Below, piece by piece: positions 1 through 4,620 of a stretch of 6,499 nucleotides of DNA (the first letter of the stretch is position 1; every line of letters begins with the position of its first letter). The stretch comes from Betaproteobacteria bacterium (GTDB taxonomy: Bacteria; Pseudomonadota; Gammaproteobacteria; Burkholderiales; Burkholderiaceae_D). The notes under the pieces were generated by a model, which had not been told where the DNA came from, did no database searches, and was given only the letters and a program-made list of their open reading frames with translations. Made by a program: the position numbers and the translations under genes. The stretch covers positions 1 through 6,499 of the forward strand of contig JAATFN010000094.1 of assembly GCA_015655165.1 (NCBI GenBank). The letters run 5' to 3'.

Positions 1-47
1 AAGCGTACGTTGACATGCATCTGGTCTGAAATTTTAACGATACCCAT
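1..47 (-). CDS. ParD-like antitoxin, N-terminal fragment (gene runs off the left edge)
   Basis: Reading leftward from an ATG at 47-45, the frame is open to the window edge and gives MGIVKISDQMHVNVR. This closely resembles the conserved start of the ParD-like antitoxin family (Pfam ParD_like, PF11903), whose members usually begin MGIVKIS and continue as a small ribbon-helix-helix-type protein that neutralises a partner toxin and represses its own operon. That assignment is from memory of the family, and only 15 codons are visible. No strong Shine-Dalgarno sequence precedes the ATG (GCTAATAGACT). The predicted promoter lies so close that the leader would be only about a dozen bases. The large palindrome immediately upstream fits toxin-antitoxin autoregulation. 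The toxin, if there is one, lies outside the window. The alternative is a chance open frame in a 106-bp gap, but the match to the family start and the operator position argue against it. Confidence 0.6.
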   Translation of the reverse strand, partial: MGIVKISDQMHVNVR

Positions 48-58
48 AGTCTATTAGC

Positions 59-82
59 ATATGAAATGTATACATTCCATAT
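59..82. promoter_or_regulatory. 24-bp palindromic operator upstream of the ParD-like gene
   Basis: Positions 59-82 form an uninterrupted 24-bp palindrome centred on GTATAC (68-73), with a single mismatched pair (A64/C77). The left half is ATATGAAATGTA and the right half TACATTCCATAT. It lies 12 to 35 bases upstream of the ParD-like ATG and about 25 bases past the stop of the LysR gene. Neither side has a T-run, so it is not an intrinsic terminator. Its symmetry and position suit a dimeric DNA-binding protein, most simply the antitoxin itself. The symmetry is seen directly; the binder is inferred. Confidence 0.6.
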
Positions 83-95
83 ACTACCATGTTAC
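67..95 (-). promoter_or_regulatory. Candidate promoter of the ParD-like gene
   Basis: On the minus strand, GTAACA (95-90) and TATACA (72-67) are separated by 17 bp, each matching the sigma-70 consensus at four of six positions. The -10 element lies inside the 24-bp palindrome, so a bound repressor would block RNA polymerase. Transcription would begin near position 60, leaving a leader of about 13 nt. The hexamers are weak, and the call rests mainly on geometry with respect to the operator and start codon. Confidence 0.35.
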
Positions 96-106
96 CAACA
101 AGTCGT

Positions 107-1015
107 TCACGACAGTGCTGTACTATGGGGATACTGCTCCACAAAAAAGTCCAACAATGCACGTACTGCAGGCACAAGAGCACGTCTGGCAGGATAAGCC
201 GCATGAACTATCCCAGTTGGCGGTCCCCATCCCGGCAACACCTCGACCAAACGACCGGCTGCCAGATCGCTGCTGCACATATAGTCTGGCAGCATGGCAG
301 CACCTGTGCCTGCCAATGCCGCAAAATACAAGGTATGCAAATCGTCAGCAATATAACGTGGTGTATGGGTATGCACATATTGTTTACCATCGGGGCCAAC
401 CAATAACCAACTACTCTTGCCATTGGCAGCGGACATCGCCAGCGTATCAAGATGGACGAGATCGGCTGGCCTGCACACTGGTTCCCGATGCTGTAGCTGT
501 ACCGGATTGACAACCAGTATCAGGCGGCTTACATCGAGTATTTTAGCTACGAGCGTTGTGCTGTCTTCAATTTCCGGGCGCACGCGTAATGCAATATCGA
601 TACCCTCTTCAATTGGATCAACTGGCCGATTGAGTACACGCAAGTCAATATGTACCTGTGGGTAACGCTGCATAAATTCCGGCAACATGGCACCCACTGT
701 ACTTTGTGCGAGCGTGACCGGACAGCTGACCCTCACTGTGCCGCGTGGCTCCGTCTGCACTTGGGAAATAGCTTCGGAAGCCGCTGCTGCCGCATCGCGC
801 ATTGCCATACAATGATGCAGGTAAATTTCACCGGCATGGGTTAACGACAAACTACGCGTACTGCGCTGCAACAGTTGCTCTCCCAAACGCTCTTCCAGTT
901 CGGCAATCCTGCGGGACAATCTTGTCCGGGGTATCCCCAATGCGCGCCCGGCAGCTGCAAAACCACCATGATCGACCACTTCCGCGAAATACACCATGTC
1001 ATTTAAATCATGCAT
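107..1015 (-). CDS. LysR-family transcriptional regulator
   Basis: This cytoplasmic DNA-binding regulator probably controls the divergent azoreductase gene. From the chosen start it is 302 residues, the usual LysR length. Residues 1-62 form the winged helix-turn-helix: MHDLNDMVYFAEVVDHGGF, then ALGIPRTRLSRRIAELE with the recognition helix, then LLQRSTRSLSLTHAG. From about residue 88 onward is the LysR substrate-binding domain (RGTVRVSCPVTLAQ, DIALRVRPEIEDST, GTGAAMLPDYM, VPAVRALLDFF). The open frame extends to 1096, but the family begins at MHDLNDM. An AGGA lies 6 nt before the ATG at 1015 (3 nt before the one at 1018), so 1015 is preferred over 1018 or 1096. The stop is TGA at 109-107. In the related branch of LysR proteins, a divergent quinone or azo reductase gene is a common target. 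The inducer cannot be read from the sequence. Confidence 0.93.
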   Translation of the reverse strand: MHDLNDMVYFAEVVDHGGFAAAGRALGIPRTRLSRRIAELEERLGEQLLQRSTRSLSLTHAGEIYLHHCMAMRDAAAAASEAISQVQTEPRGTVRVSCPVTLAQSTVGAMLPEFMQRYPQVHIDLRVLNRPVDPIEEGIDIALRVRPEIEDSTTLVAKILDVSRLILVVNPVQLQHREPVCRPADLVHLDTLAMSAANGKSSWLLVGPDGKQYVHTHTPRYIADDLHTLYFAALAGTGAAMLPDYMCSSDLAAGRLVEVLPGWGPPTGIVHAAYPARRALVPAVRALLDFFVEQYPHSTALS

Positions 1016-1042
1016 CATTCGTCCTATTTTTGAGACAAATTG

Positions 1043-1056
1043 TATCGAATTCGATA
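1043..1056. promoter_or_regulatory. 14-bp perfect palindrome, candidate LysR binding site
   Basis: TATCGAATTCGATA is a perfect 14-bp palindrome in the divergent LysR-azoR gap. It starts 25 bp upstream of the LysR start codon and ends 2 bp before the candidate azoR -35 element, the usual place for a LysR recognition site. Its left edge overlaps TACAAT (1044-1039, minus strand), a possible -10 of the LysR gene, so binding could also repress the regulator. The symmetry is direct observation; the binder is inferred. It departs slightly from the classical T-N11-A spacing, having T-N12-A. Confidence 0.5.
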
Positions 1057-1058
1057 AC

Positions 1059-1087
1059 TTATCAGTGACTTGTCGCAAGTATACAAT
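1059..1087 (+). promoter_or_regulatory. Candidate azoR promoter with internal inverted repeat
   Basis: TTATCA (1059-1064) and TACAAT (1082-1087) are spaced by 17 bp, matching the sigma-70 consensus at four and five of six positions. Transcription would begin near 1094 and leave a leader of about 60 nt. The spacer contains ACTTG-TCG-CAAGT (1068-1080), a perfect 5-bp inverted repeat that could be a second regulator half-site pair. The weak -35 next to the 1043-1056 palindrome suits an activator-dependent promoter. Confidence 0.4.
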
Positions 1088-1153
1088 GATTGGCATCTAG
1101 TCATCGCCCCCCTCCTATGACTTTTTTAATATGACTCAAAGGATGCACTTATT

Positions 1154-1765
1154 ATGAAACTTTTACACGTCGACTCCAGTATTCTTGGTAGCTACTCCGC
1201 ATCACGCAAACTCACAGCAGACATCGTCGCTGCATGGACAAAAAAACATCCAGATACGCAAGTTGAGTATCTGGATCTGGCAGTGGATGCCCCAAACCAT
1301 TTCAGTGCGGACGCAATCGGTATTAAAGCCGGTTTACAAGCAGAACCAACCGAAGCACAACGCTATGAAAACGGTGTATCGGAAAAACTCATTACCCAGT
1401 TTCTGGCAGCAGACGTCATCGTCATTGGCGCACCGTTTTATAACTTCACTATCCCGACACAGTTAAAAGCATGGATTGATCGTCTGGCACAAGCTGGTCG
1501 TACCTTCAAGTACACAGATAAAGGCTCTGTCGGTCTGGCAACAGGTAAAACAGTGATTGTCGCGTCGACACGCGGTGGTATTTATTCAACAAGTGAAGGT
1601 GGCCAAGCAGCAGAACATCAGGAAAGCTACCTGAAAGTCGTATTTGGTTTCTTTGGTATTACCGATGTACGTATTGTGCGTGCTGAAGGTTTGGCGATGG
1701 GCGAGGAAGCAAAAGCTGCAGCATTGAAATCTGCACAAGATGCCATCCCATCTGCTGTCGCATAA
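1154..1765 (+). CDS. azoR: FMN-dependent NADH-azoreductase (NADH:quinone oxidoreductase)
   Basis: This is a cytoplasmic flavoenzyme of the flavodoxin-like fold. It uses NADH to reduce quinones to hydroquinones and azo bonds to amines, and it protects against thiol and electrophile stress. At 203 residues it has the normal family length. Visible motifs are the FMN phosphate-binding segment [14 protein letters not shown] (residues 7-20), the signature [18 protein letters not shown] (93-110), where E. coli AzoR has a similar YNFNIPTQLK, and the flavin-contacting STRGGIYS (138-145). The start ATG is preceded by AAAGGA ten bases upstream. It is transcribed divergently from the LysR gene and ends in its own terminator, so it is probably a single-gene unit controlled by that regulator. 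Substrate preference (quinone, azo dye, nitro compound) cannot be told from sequence. Confidence 0.95.
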   Translation: MKLLHVDSSILGSYSASRKLTADIVAAWTKKHPDTQVEYLDLAVDAPNHFSADAIGIKAGLQAEPTEAQRYENGVSEKLITQFLAADVIVIGAPFYNFTIPTQLKAWIDRLAQAGRTFKYTDKGSVGLATGKTVIVASTRGGIYSTSEGGQAAEHQESYLKVVFGFFGITDVRIVRAEGLAMGEEAKAAALKSAQDAIPSAVA

Positions 1766-1784
1766 CATCTACAAAACGTTTTTT

Positions 1785-1812
1785 GTCGGAATGCCTTCAT
1801 GGCATTGACGAC
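1785..1812. repeat. Imperfect hairpin just after azoR
   Basis: AATGCC (1790-1795) pairs with GGCATT (1801-1806) around TTCAT. GTCG (1785-1788) can pair with CGAC (1809-1812) across a small internal loop. The T-run (1779-1784) lies before, not after, the hairpin, so this is not an intrinsic terminator. It may help stabilise the azoR mRNA 3' end upstream of the true terminator, but that is inference. Confidence 0.4.
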
Positions 1813-1846
1813 AATAAGCACACCAGCTTAAGATTACCGTTGTCCT

Positions 1847-1883
1847 CCCGCCCCTGCCTATATTTGCAGCGGCGGGTTTTTTT
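1847..1883 (+). terminator. Rho-independent terminator after azoR
   Basis: CCCGCC (1847-1852) pairs with GGCGGG (1871-1876). After one C/C mismatch, CTGC (1854-1857) pairs with GCAG (1866-1869) around an 8-nt loop. Seven Ts follow directly (1877-1883). It lies 82 bp past the azoR stop and works only in the rightward direction, because the other side has no T-run. Confidence 0.9.
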
Positions 1884-1934
1884 ATATCAAAACGACGTGA
1901 AGATAATATCAGCCTGCAACACGATTTTTCTTCA

Positions 1935-1974
1935 CAATGAGGTCCTGTCGGGCAAATCAAACTGTACCTCATTG
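1935..1974. repeat. 9-bp perfect inverted repeat between the convergent azoR and alcohol dehydrogenase genes
   Basis: CAATGAGGT (1935-1943) is repeated inverted as ACCTCATTG (1966-1974), with a 22-nt loop. It lies 42 bp beyond the dehydrogenase stop codon. It has no T-run on either strand, so it is at best a stabilising or rho-associated 3' structure for the leftward transcript. No intrinsic terminator was found for that transcript. Confidence 0.5.
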
Positions 1975-2015
1975 AATAGCGCTGTGATTGTAGCCTTGGC
2001 ATGCAACCAGATACG

Positions 2016-3065
2016 TTACTTCATCGAAGACATATCGATCACAAAACGGTATTTCACATCGCTCTTCAACATACGTTCATAAGCAGTATTGATATCTTGC
2101 ATCTTGATCATTTCCACATCGCTGACGATATGATGTTCACCACAAAAATCCAGCATTTCCTGTGTTTCACGAATGCCGCCAATACATGACCCTGCAATTG
2201 AACGACGCCCGATAATCAACGATACGGTATTCAATATCGGTGTCAAATCTCCCAGATATCCGACAAATACAAGTGTGCCATCCAGTGTTAACGTTGATAC
2301 ATAAGGATTGATATCATGTGTATAGGGTACGGTGTCGATAATCAAGTCAAACTGGTTTTTTACTGAAGCCATATGTGTCTCGTCAGACGACAAAACAATA
2401 TGGTGTGCCCCCAAGCGCCGTGCATCCTCTTCTTTACCCGGTGATCTGGTAAAGAGTGTCACCTCTGCACCCAGTGCATTGGCAAGCTTCAATGCCATAT
2501 GGCCGAGCCCGCCCAGACCGACAACCGCAACCTTGCTACCCTTGCCCACATTCCAGCGACGCAATGGCGACCAGCTCGTAATACCCGCACACAACAGTGG
2601 TGCTGCCGCTGACAAATCCATACCAACCGGCATCTTCAACACATAGTTTTCAGCGACAACGATCGTTTGTGAATAGCCACCATAAGTCGGCGTATGGTCG
2701 TGACGATCGACGTCATTGTAAGTCTGGGTATTACCTTCTTCGCAATATTGCTCGAGACCTTGCTCGCAAGGATGACATGTGCGACAGGAGTCCACCATAC
2801 AACCGACCCCTGCATAATCTCCGACTTTGAATGTCGTGACATCTTTACCTACTGCTGTAACGCGCCCAACAGCTTCATGTCCTGGCACCAAGGGATATTG
2901 GCTAAATCCCCAGTCGTTACGTGCTTGATGGAGATCCGAATGACATACACCGCAATAAAGTATGTCGATGACGACATCATCAGGTCGTGGATCTCGACGG
3001 GTAAATTCGAATGGGGCCAATGGTGTATTAGCAGACTGTGCTGCATAACCGTATACATTCATCAT
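2016..3065 (-). CDS. Zinc-dependent alcohol dehydrogenase, YahK / cinnamyl-alcohol dehydrogenase type
   Basis: This is a cytoplasmic medium-chain dehydrogenase that interconverts aldehydes and primary alcohols, most likely working in cells as an NADPH-dependent aldehyde reductase. At 349 residues it has the family's length. Catalytic zinc ligands are C41 (GVCHSDLH), H63-E64 (PGHEAVG) and C159. The structural zinc site is C94, C97, C100 and C108. The nucleotide-binding loop is GLGGLG at 183-188, and the following strand ends in TRS (206-208) rather than an acidic residue, which favours NADP over NAD. The start is the first of two adjacent ATGs (3065), nine bases after a strong AAGGAG; the second (3062) is possible. 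It converges with azoR and diverges from the TetR gene. The exact substrate is unknown; YahK relatives are broad aldehyde reductases. Confidence 0.95.
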   Translation of the reverse strand: MMNVYGYAAQSANTPLAPFEFTRRDPRPDDVVIDILYCGVCHSDLHQARNDWGFSQYPLVPGHEAVGRVTAVGKDVTTFKVGDYAGVGCMVDSCRTCHPCEQGLEQYCEEGNTQTYNDVDRHDHTPTYGGYSQTIVVAENYVLKMPVGMDLSAAAPLLCAGITSWSPLRRWNVGKGSKVAVVGLGGLGHMALKLANALGAEVTLFTRSPGKEEDARRLGAHHIVLSSDETHMASVKNQFDLIIDTVPYTHDINPYVSTLTLDGTLVFVGYLGDLTPILNTVSLIIGRRSIAGSCIGGIRETQEMLDFCGEHHIVSDVEMIKMQDINTAYERMLKSDVKYRFVIDMSSMK

Positions 3066-3145
3066 GATCTATTACTCCTTGATAACCAAGGTGATCCGAA
3101 CAGACCTCCTTGGCTTTATATGATTTGAATGGCACCAGAGGGGAA

Positions 3146-3158
3146 GTATTGGCAATAC
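3146..3158. repeat. Palindrome GTATTG-G-CAATAC upstream of the alcohol dehydrogenase
   Basis: A perfect 6-bp inverted repeat around a single G, about 80 bp upstream of the dehydrogenase start. Nine bases of it (GTATTGGCA) recur at 3322-3330 in the same gap. It could be an operator for an unidentified regulator of the dehydrogenase. Confidence 0.4.
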
Positions 3159-3168
3159 AGCCAAAACG

Positions 3169-3185
3169 ATAACGTGTGCCGTTAT
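3169..3185. repeat. Inverted repeat ATAACG-N5-CGTTAT upstream of the alcohol dehydrogenase
   Basis: Perfect 6-bp arms separated by TGTGC, ten bases from the previous palindrome. It may be an operator or a small hairpin. On the minus strand it is followed by CGTTTTGG, too short a T-run for a terminator. Confidence 0.35.
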
Positions 3186-3309
3186 GGCTATCATATCACC
3201 TTGATTCATTTCTTTTATTACACCACGCCATTCTGAGACTGCTCGCTCCTTTGCGTGATCATCGACATTTGACCAGAACACATGTAATGTGCCTGCATGC
3301 GCTGCAGCC

Positions 3310-3322
3310 CAAACCAAGTTTG
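3310..3322. repeat. Inverted repeat CAAAC-CAA-GTTTG
   Basis: Perfect 5-bp arms around CAA in the middle of the divergent gap. It directly abuts the second copy of GTATTGGCA (3322-3330). No function can be assigned beyond a possible protein-binding site. Confidence 0.3.
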
Positions 3323-3377
3323 TATTGGCACTTAGTCGGTATGGTATGCTGAGCCTATCGGGTTGATTGCGCGACTA

Positions 3378-3406
3378 CTGCCTGATAGTGTCGTTACTGA
3401 TAAAAT
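3378..3406 (+). promoter_or_regulatory. Candidate promoter of the TetR gene (extended -10)
   Basis: TGATAAAAT (3398-3406) combines an extended -10 TGn element with TAAAAT, five of six consensus bases. The -35 position (CTGCCT, 3378-3383, 17-bp spacer) is poor, which extended -10 promoters tolerate. Transcription would start near 3413, about 80 nt before the gene. Confidence 0.35.
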
Positions 3407-3492
3407 GAACATTCAGACTCACATAGCAGTCACAGTCCCTTTCCATATCAATAAACCGAGAAACATGCAGATACTGTTTTGTACAGACAATC

Positions 3493-4170
3493 ATGACGAC
3501 TTCCCCACAACTGAAAACTAAAAAAAACGAGCCAGTTGAAAAAAAGAAAAAGCGTGTTCGTCTTTCTCCAGAAATCAGGCGACAACAGATTCTGGATGCC
3601 GCATTGATTGAATTCAGTGCATTGGGTTTTACCGCTGCAAGCATTGCCAAAATCGCACAACGTGCCGGCACATCAAAAGCCAATCTGTATGTGCATTTTT
3701 CAAATAAAGACGAAATTTTTGAGACGTTGTTAAAACACGTATTGGCACCATCACACGGCAAGTTATTACCATCCCAACAGGAGCAATCACTCAGCACGTC
3801 AATCGATACGTTCATTGAAAACATCTATGGCGGGCTAACGCCTCAGGTTATTGCAATTATCCGGCTCCTGATTTCAGAGAGTCATCGTATTCCAGACTTG
3901 ATTCAACGTTGGCATGAAGAAACCATTCTGCCTGCCAGAATAGAACAACAACAACGCATCACAGAGTCGGTTGCGCGTGGCCAAATGCGTTCCAGTCCCC
4001 TGACAGACTATTTTAATTTTGCAATGACACCGGTCGTCTATGTCATCGTTTCCCAAATCGTTTTCAACAAACAAATCGCAGACAATGAACTACGAACAAT
4101 CAAAGAAACACATCGCAAAATTCTGCAGTTACTCCTGATGCCCGAACCGGAAAAAGCACGCGCTACCTGA
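3493..4170 (+). CDS. TetR/AcrR-family repressor, probable regulator of the downstream RND pump
   Basis: This 225-residue cytoplasmic repressor is normal in size for the family. After a lysine-rich, probably disordered N-terminus (residues 1-27), the TetR DNA-binding domain runs from about residue 28 to 76: RRQQILDAALIEFSALGF, then the helix-turn-helix IAKIAQRAGTSKANLYVHF, then SNKDEIFETLL. The rest is a helical ligand-binding and dimerisation domain of the AcrR/AefR kind. The start ATG has no recognisable Shine-Dalgarno (GTACAGACAATC precedes it) and no alternative in-frame start nearby, so translation may be weak. A8 and A7 tracts lie in codons 10-18. The gene reads in the same direction as the adaptor and pump genes. 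A TetR-type operator at 4313-4332 suggests it represses them. No clear terminator follows the gene. Confidence 0.93.
   Translation: MTTSPQLKTKKNEPVEKKKKRVRLSPEIRRQQILDAALIEFSALGFTAASIAKIAQRAGTSKANLYVHFSNKDEIFETLLKHVLAPSHGKLLPSQQEQSLSTSIDTFIENIYGGLTPQVIAIIRLLISESHRIPDLIQRWHEETILPARIEQQQRITESVARGQMRSSPLTDYFNFAMTPVVYVIVSQIVFNKQIADNELRTIKETHRKILQLLLMPEPEKARAT
3520..3551 (+). repeat. Poly-A tracts inside the start of the TetR coding region
   Basis: Eight As (3520-3527), seven As (3539-3545) and five As (3547-3551) fall within the lysine-rich N-terminal codons. Gain or loss of one base in either long tract would frameshift the repressor before its DNA-binding domain. Confidence 0.9.
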
Positions 4171-4312
4171 CCAGTATAAATATATGACAAAAAAACAACT
4201 GGATATGCCCCAAAATGGTACATGATATCGCTCTGAAACAGGTACCCAGAGATGACAAGCCCATCCTGCATGCGTATTGAATGTCATCTATCATAACTTG
4301 CCTCAAATCAAC

Positions 4313-4332
4313 TATTGATCGATCGGTCATTA
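4313..4332. promoter_or_regulatory. TetR-type operator upstream of the efflux operon
   Basis: The core TGATCGATCGGTCA (4316-4329) is a 14-bp palindrome with one mismatched pair (T4319/G4326). Flanking TA at each side extends the symmetry to 20 bp with one further mismatch. It resembles the TGACCGATCGGTCA-like sites known for many TetR-family efflux repressors. It covers the -35 of the candidate promoter, so binding would block transcription. The natural candidate binder is the TetR protein encoded just upstream. Confidence 0.65.
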
Positions 4333-4344
4333 AGGTGCTATTCT
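4315..4344 (+). promoter_or_regulatory. Candidate promoter of the adaptor-pump operon
   Basis: TTGATC (4315-4320) and TATTCT (4339-4344) are spaced by 18 bp, each four of six consensus bases, and the -10 carries an upstream TGC (extended -10). The operator palindrome overlaps the -35. Transcription would start near 4351 and give a leader of about 270 nt. Confidence 0.45.
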
Positions 4345-4374
4345 TTCAGTGATCCAAAGGTACTCATCACAGGT

Positions 4375-4397
4375 TTGCGTCATTGCACGACAGGCAA
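4375..4397 (+). other. Leader hairpin 1
   Basis: TTGCGTC (4375-4381) pairs with GAC (4389-4391) and GCAA (4394-4397), with a two-base AG bulge and a 7-nt loop. It is moderately stable and is the first of three stem-loops in the predicted efflux leader. Confidence 0.35.
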
Positions 4398-4441
4398 CGA
4401 GATGTAAGCGCACTAAAATATTCCACGAATTCAATGAAGAA

Positions 4442-4464
4442 CACCACAGGTGGGCCCTGTGGTG
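4442..4464 (+). other. Leader hairpin 2, 9-bp perfect stem
   Basis: CACCACAGG (4442-4450) pairs with CCTGTGGTG (4456-4464) around TGGGC. The stem is GC-rich and should be stable. No T-run follows (GCTTCTGATACT), so it is not a simple intrinsic terminator. Confidence 0.6.
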
Positions 4465-4505
4465 GCTTCTGATACTGGTACCGTAATGGATTTCGTCTTT
4501 ACCAA

Positions 4506-4523
4506 ATGGGCGCTACCGCCCAT
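4506..4523 (+). other. Leader hairpin 3, 7-bp perfect stem
   Basis: ATGGGCG (4506-4512) pairs with CGCCCAT (4517-4523) around a 4-nt CTAC loop, 41 bp after hairpin 2. No T-run follows. It lies about 100 bp before the adaptor start. Confidence 0.55.
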
Positions 4524-4620
4524 GACACACATATCACAACTTTACTGAAATCACGCTGTCTTCCTCAATATTGACATCAGAAAAAGCGCAACGTCGTCTT
4601 GCACTGATAGGAATGATTTG

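Larger units (their letters stand above)
3066..3492. other. 427-bp divergent intergenic region, no supportable gene
   Basis: This gap separates the leftward dehydrogenase from the rightward TetR gene. It holds the dehydrogenase ribosome-binding site (AAGGAG on the minus strand, 3075-3080). It also has a TATAAA-like -10 on the minus strand (3120-3115) without a convincing -35, three short palindromes listed separately, and a CCAAGG/CCTTGG inverted repeat (3086-3091 with 3108-3113). The only sizeable open frame (leftward, 3317-3072) would need a TTG start, has no Shine-Dalgarno and resembles nothing I know. I see no RNA gene. Confidence 0.6.
4171..4617 (+). other. 447-bp intergenic region upstream of the efflux operon
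   Basis: This gap lies between the TetR stop codon and the adaptor gene. No open frame in it has both a ribosome-binding site and recognisable content. The first 140 bp show only weak inverted repeats (CCAGT 4171-4175 with ACTGG 4198-4202; CTCTG 4231-4235 with CAGAG 4247-4251). Then come a TetR-type operator over a candidate promoter, and three hairpins in the predicted leader. A perfect -35 hexamer TTGACA (4571-4576) closer to the gene has no convincing -10 partner. Confidence 0.6.

Noticed and set aside
10..38. Rightward TTGACA-17-TTTAAC promoter-like pair
   Set aside because: It falls inside the ParD-like coding region and would drive only antisense RNA into the LysR gene. The -10 is poor.
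61..510. Rightward open frame of 149 codons antisense to the LysR gene
   Set aside because: It lies opposite a clear LysR coding region, has no ribosome-binding site and no recognisable content. It is a shadow of the real gene.
1779..1812. T-run and hairpin right after azoR as a terminator
   Set aside because: The six Ts precede the stem instead of following it. The real terminator is at 1847-1883.
3072..3317. Leftward 81-codon open frame in the gap upstream of the dehydrogenase
   Set aside because: It needs a TTG start without a Shine-Dalgarno, and the product resembles no family I recognise. It also runs through the dehydrogenase ribosome-binding site region.
4184..4225. Tiny open frame MTKKQLDMPQNGT after the TetR gene
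   Set aside because: It has thirteen codons and no ribosome-binding site, and nothing supports its expression.
4450..4549. Short rightward open frame starting GTG across leader hairpins 2 and 3
   Set aside because: It is only a few dozen codons, with no Shine-Dalgarno and no recognisable product. Its start is buried in a stable stem.
4571..4576. Perfect -35 hexamer TTGACA close to the adaptor gene
   Set aside because: No -10-like hexamer occurs 16-18 bp downstream (the sequence there is GTCGTCTT), so a second promoter is not supported.
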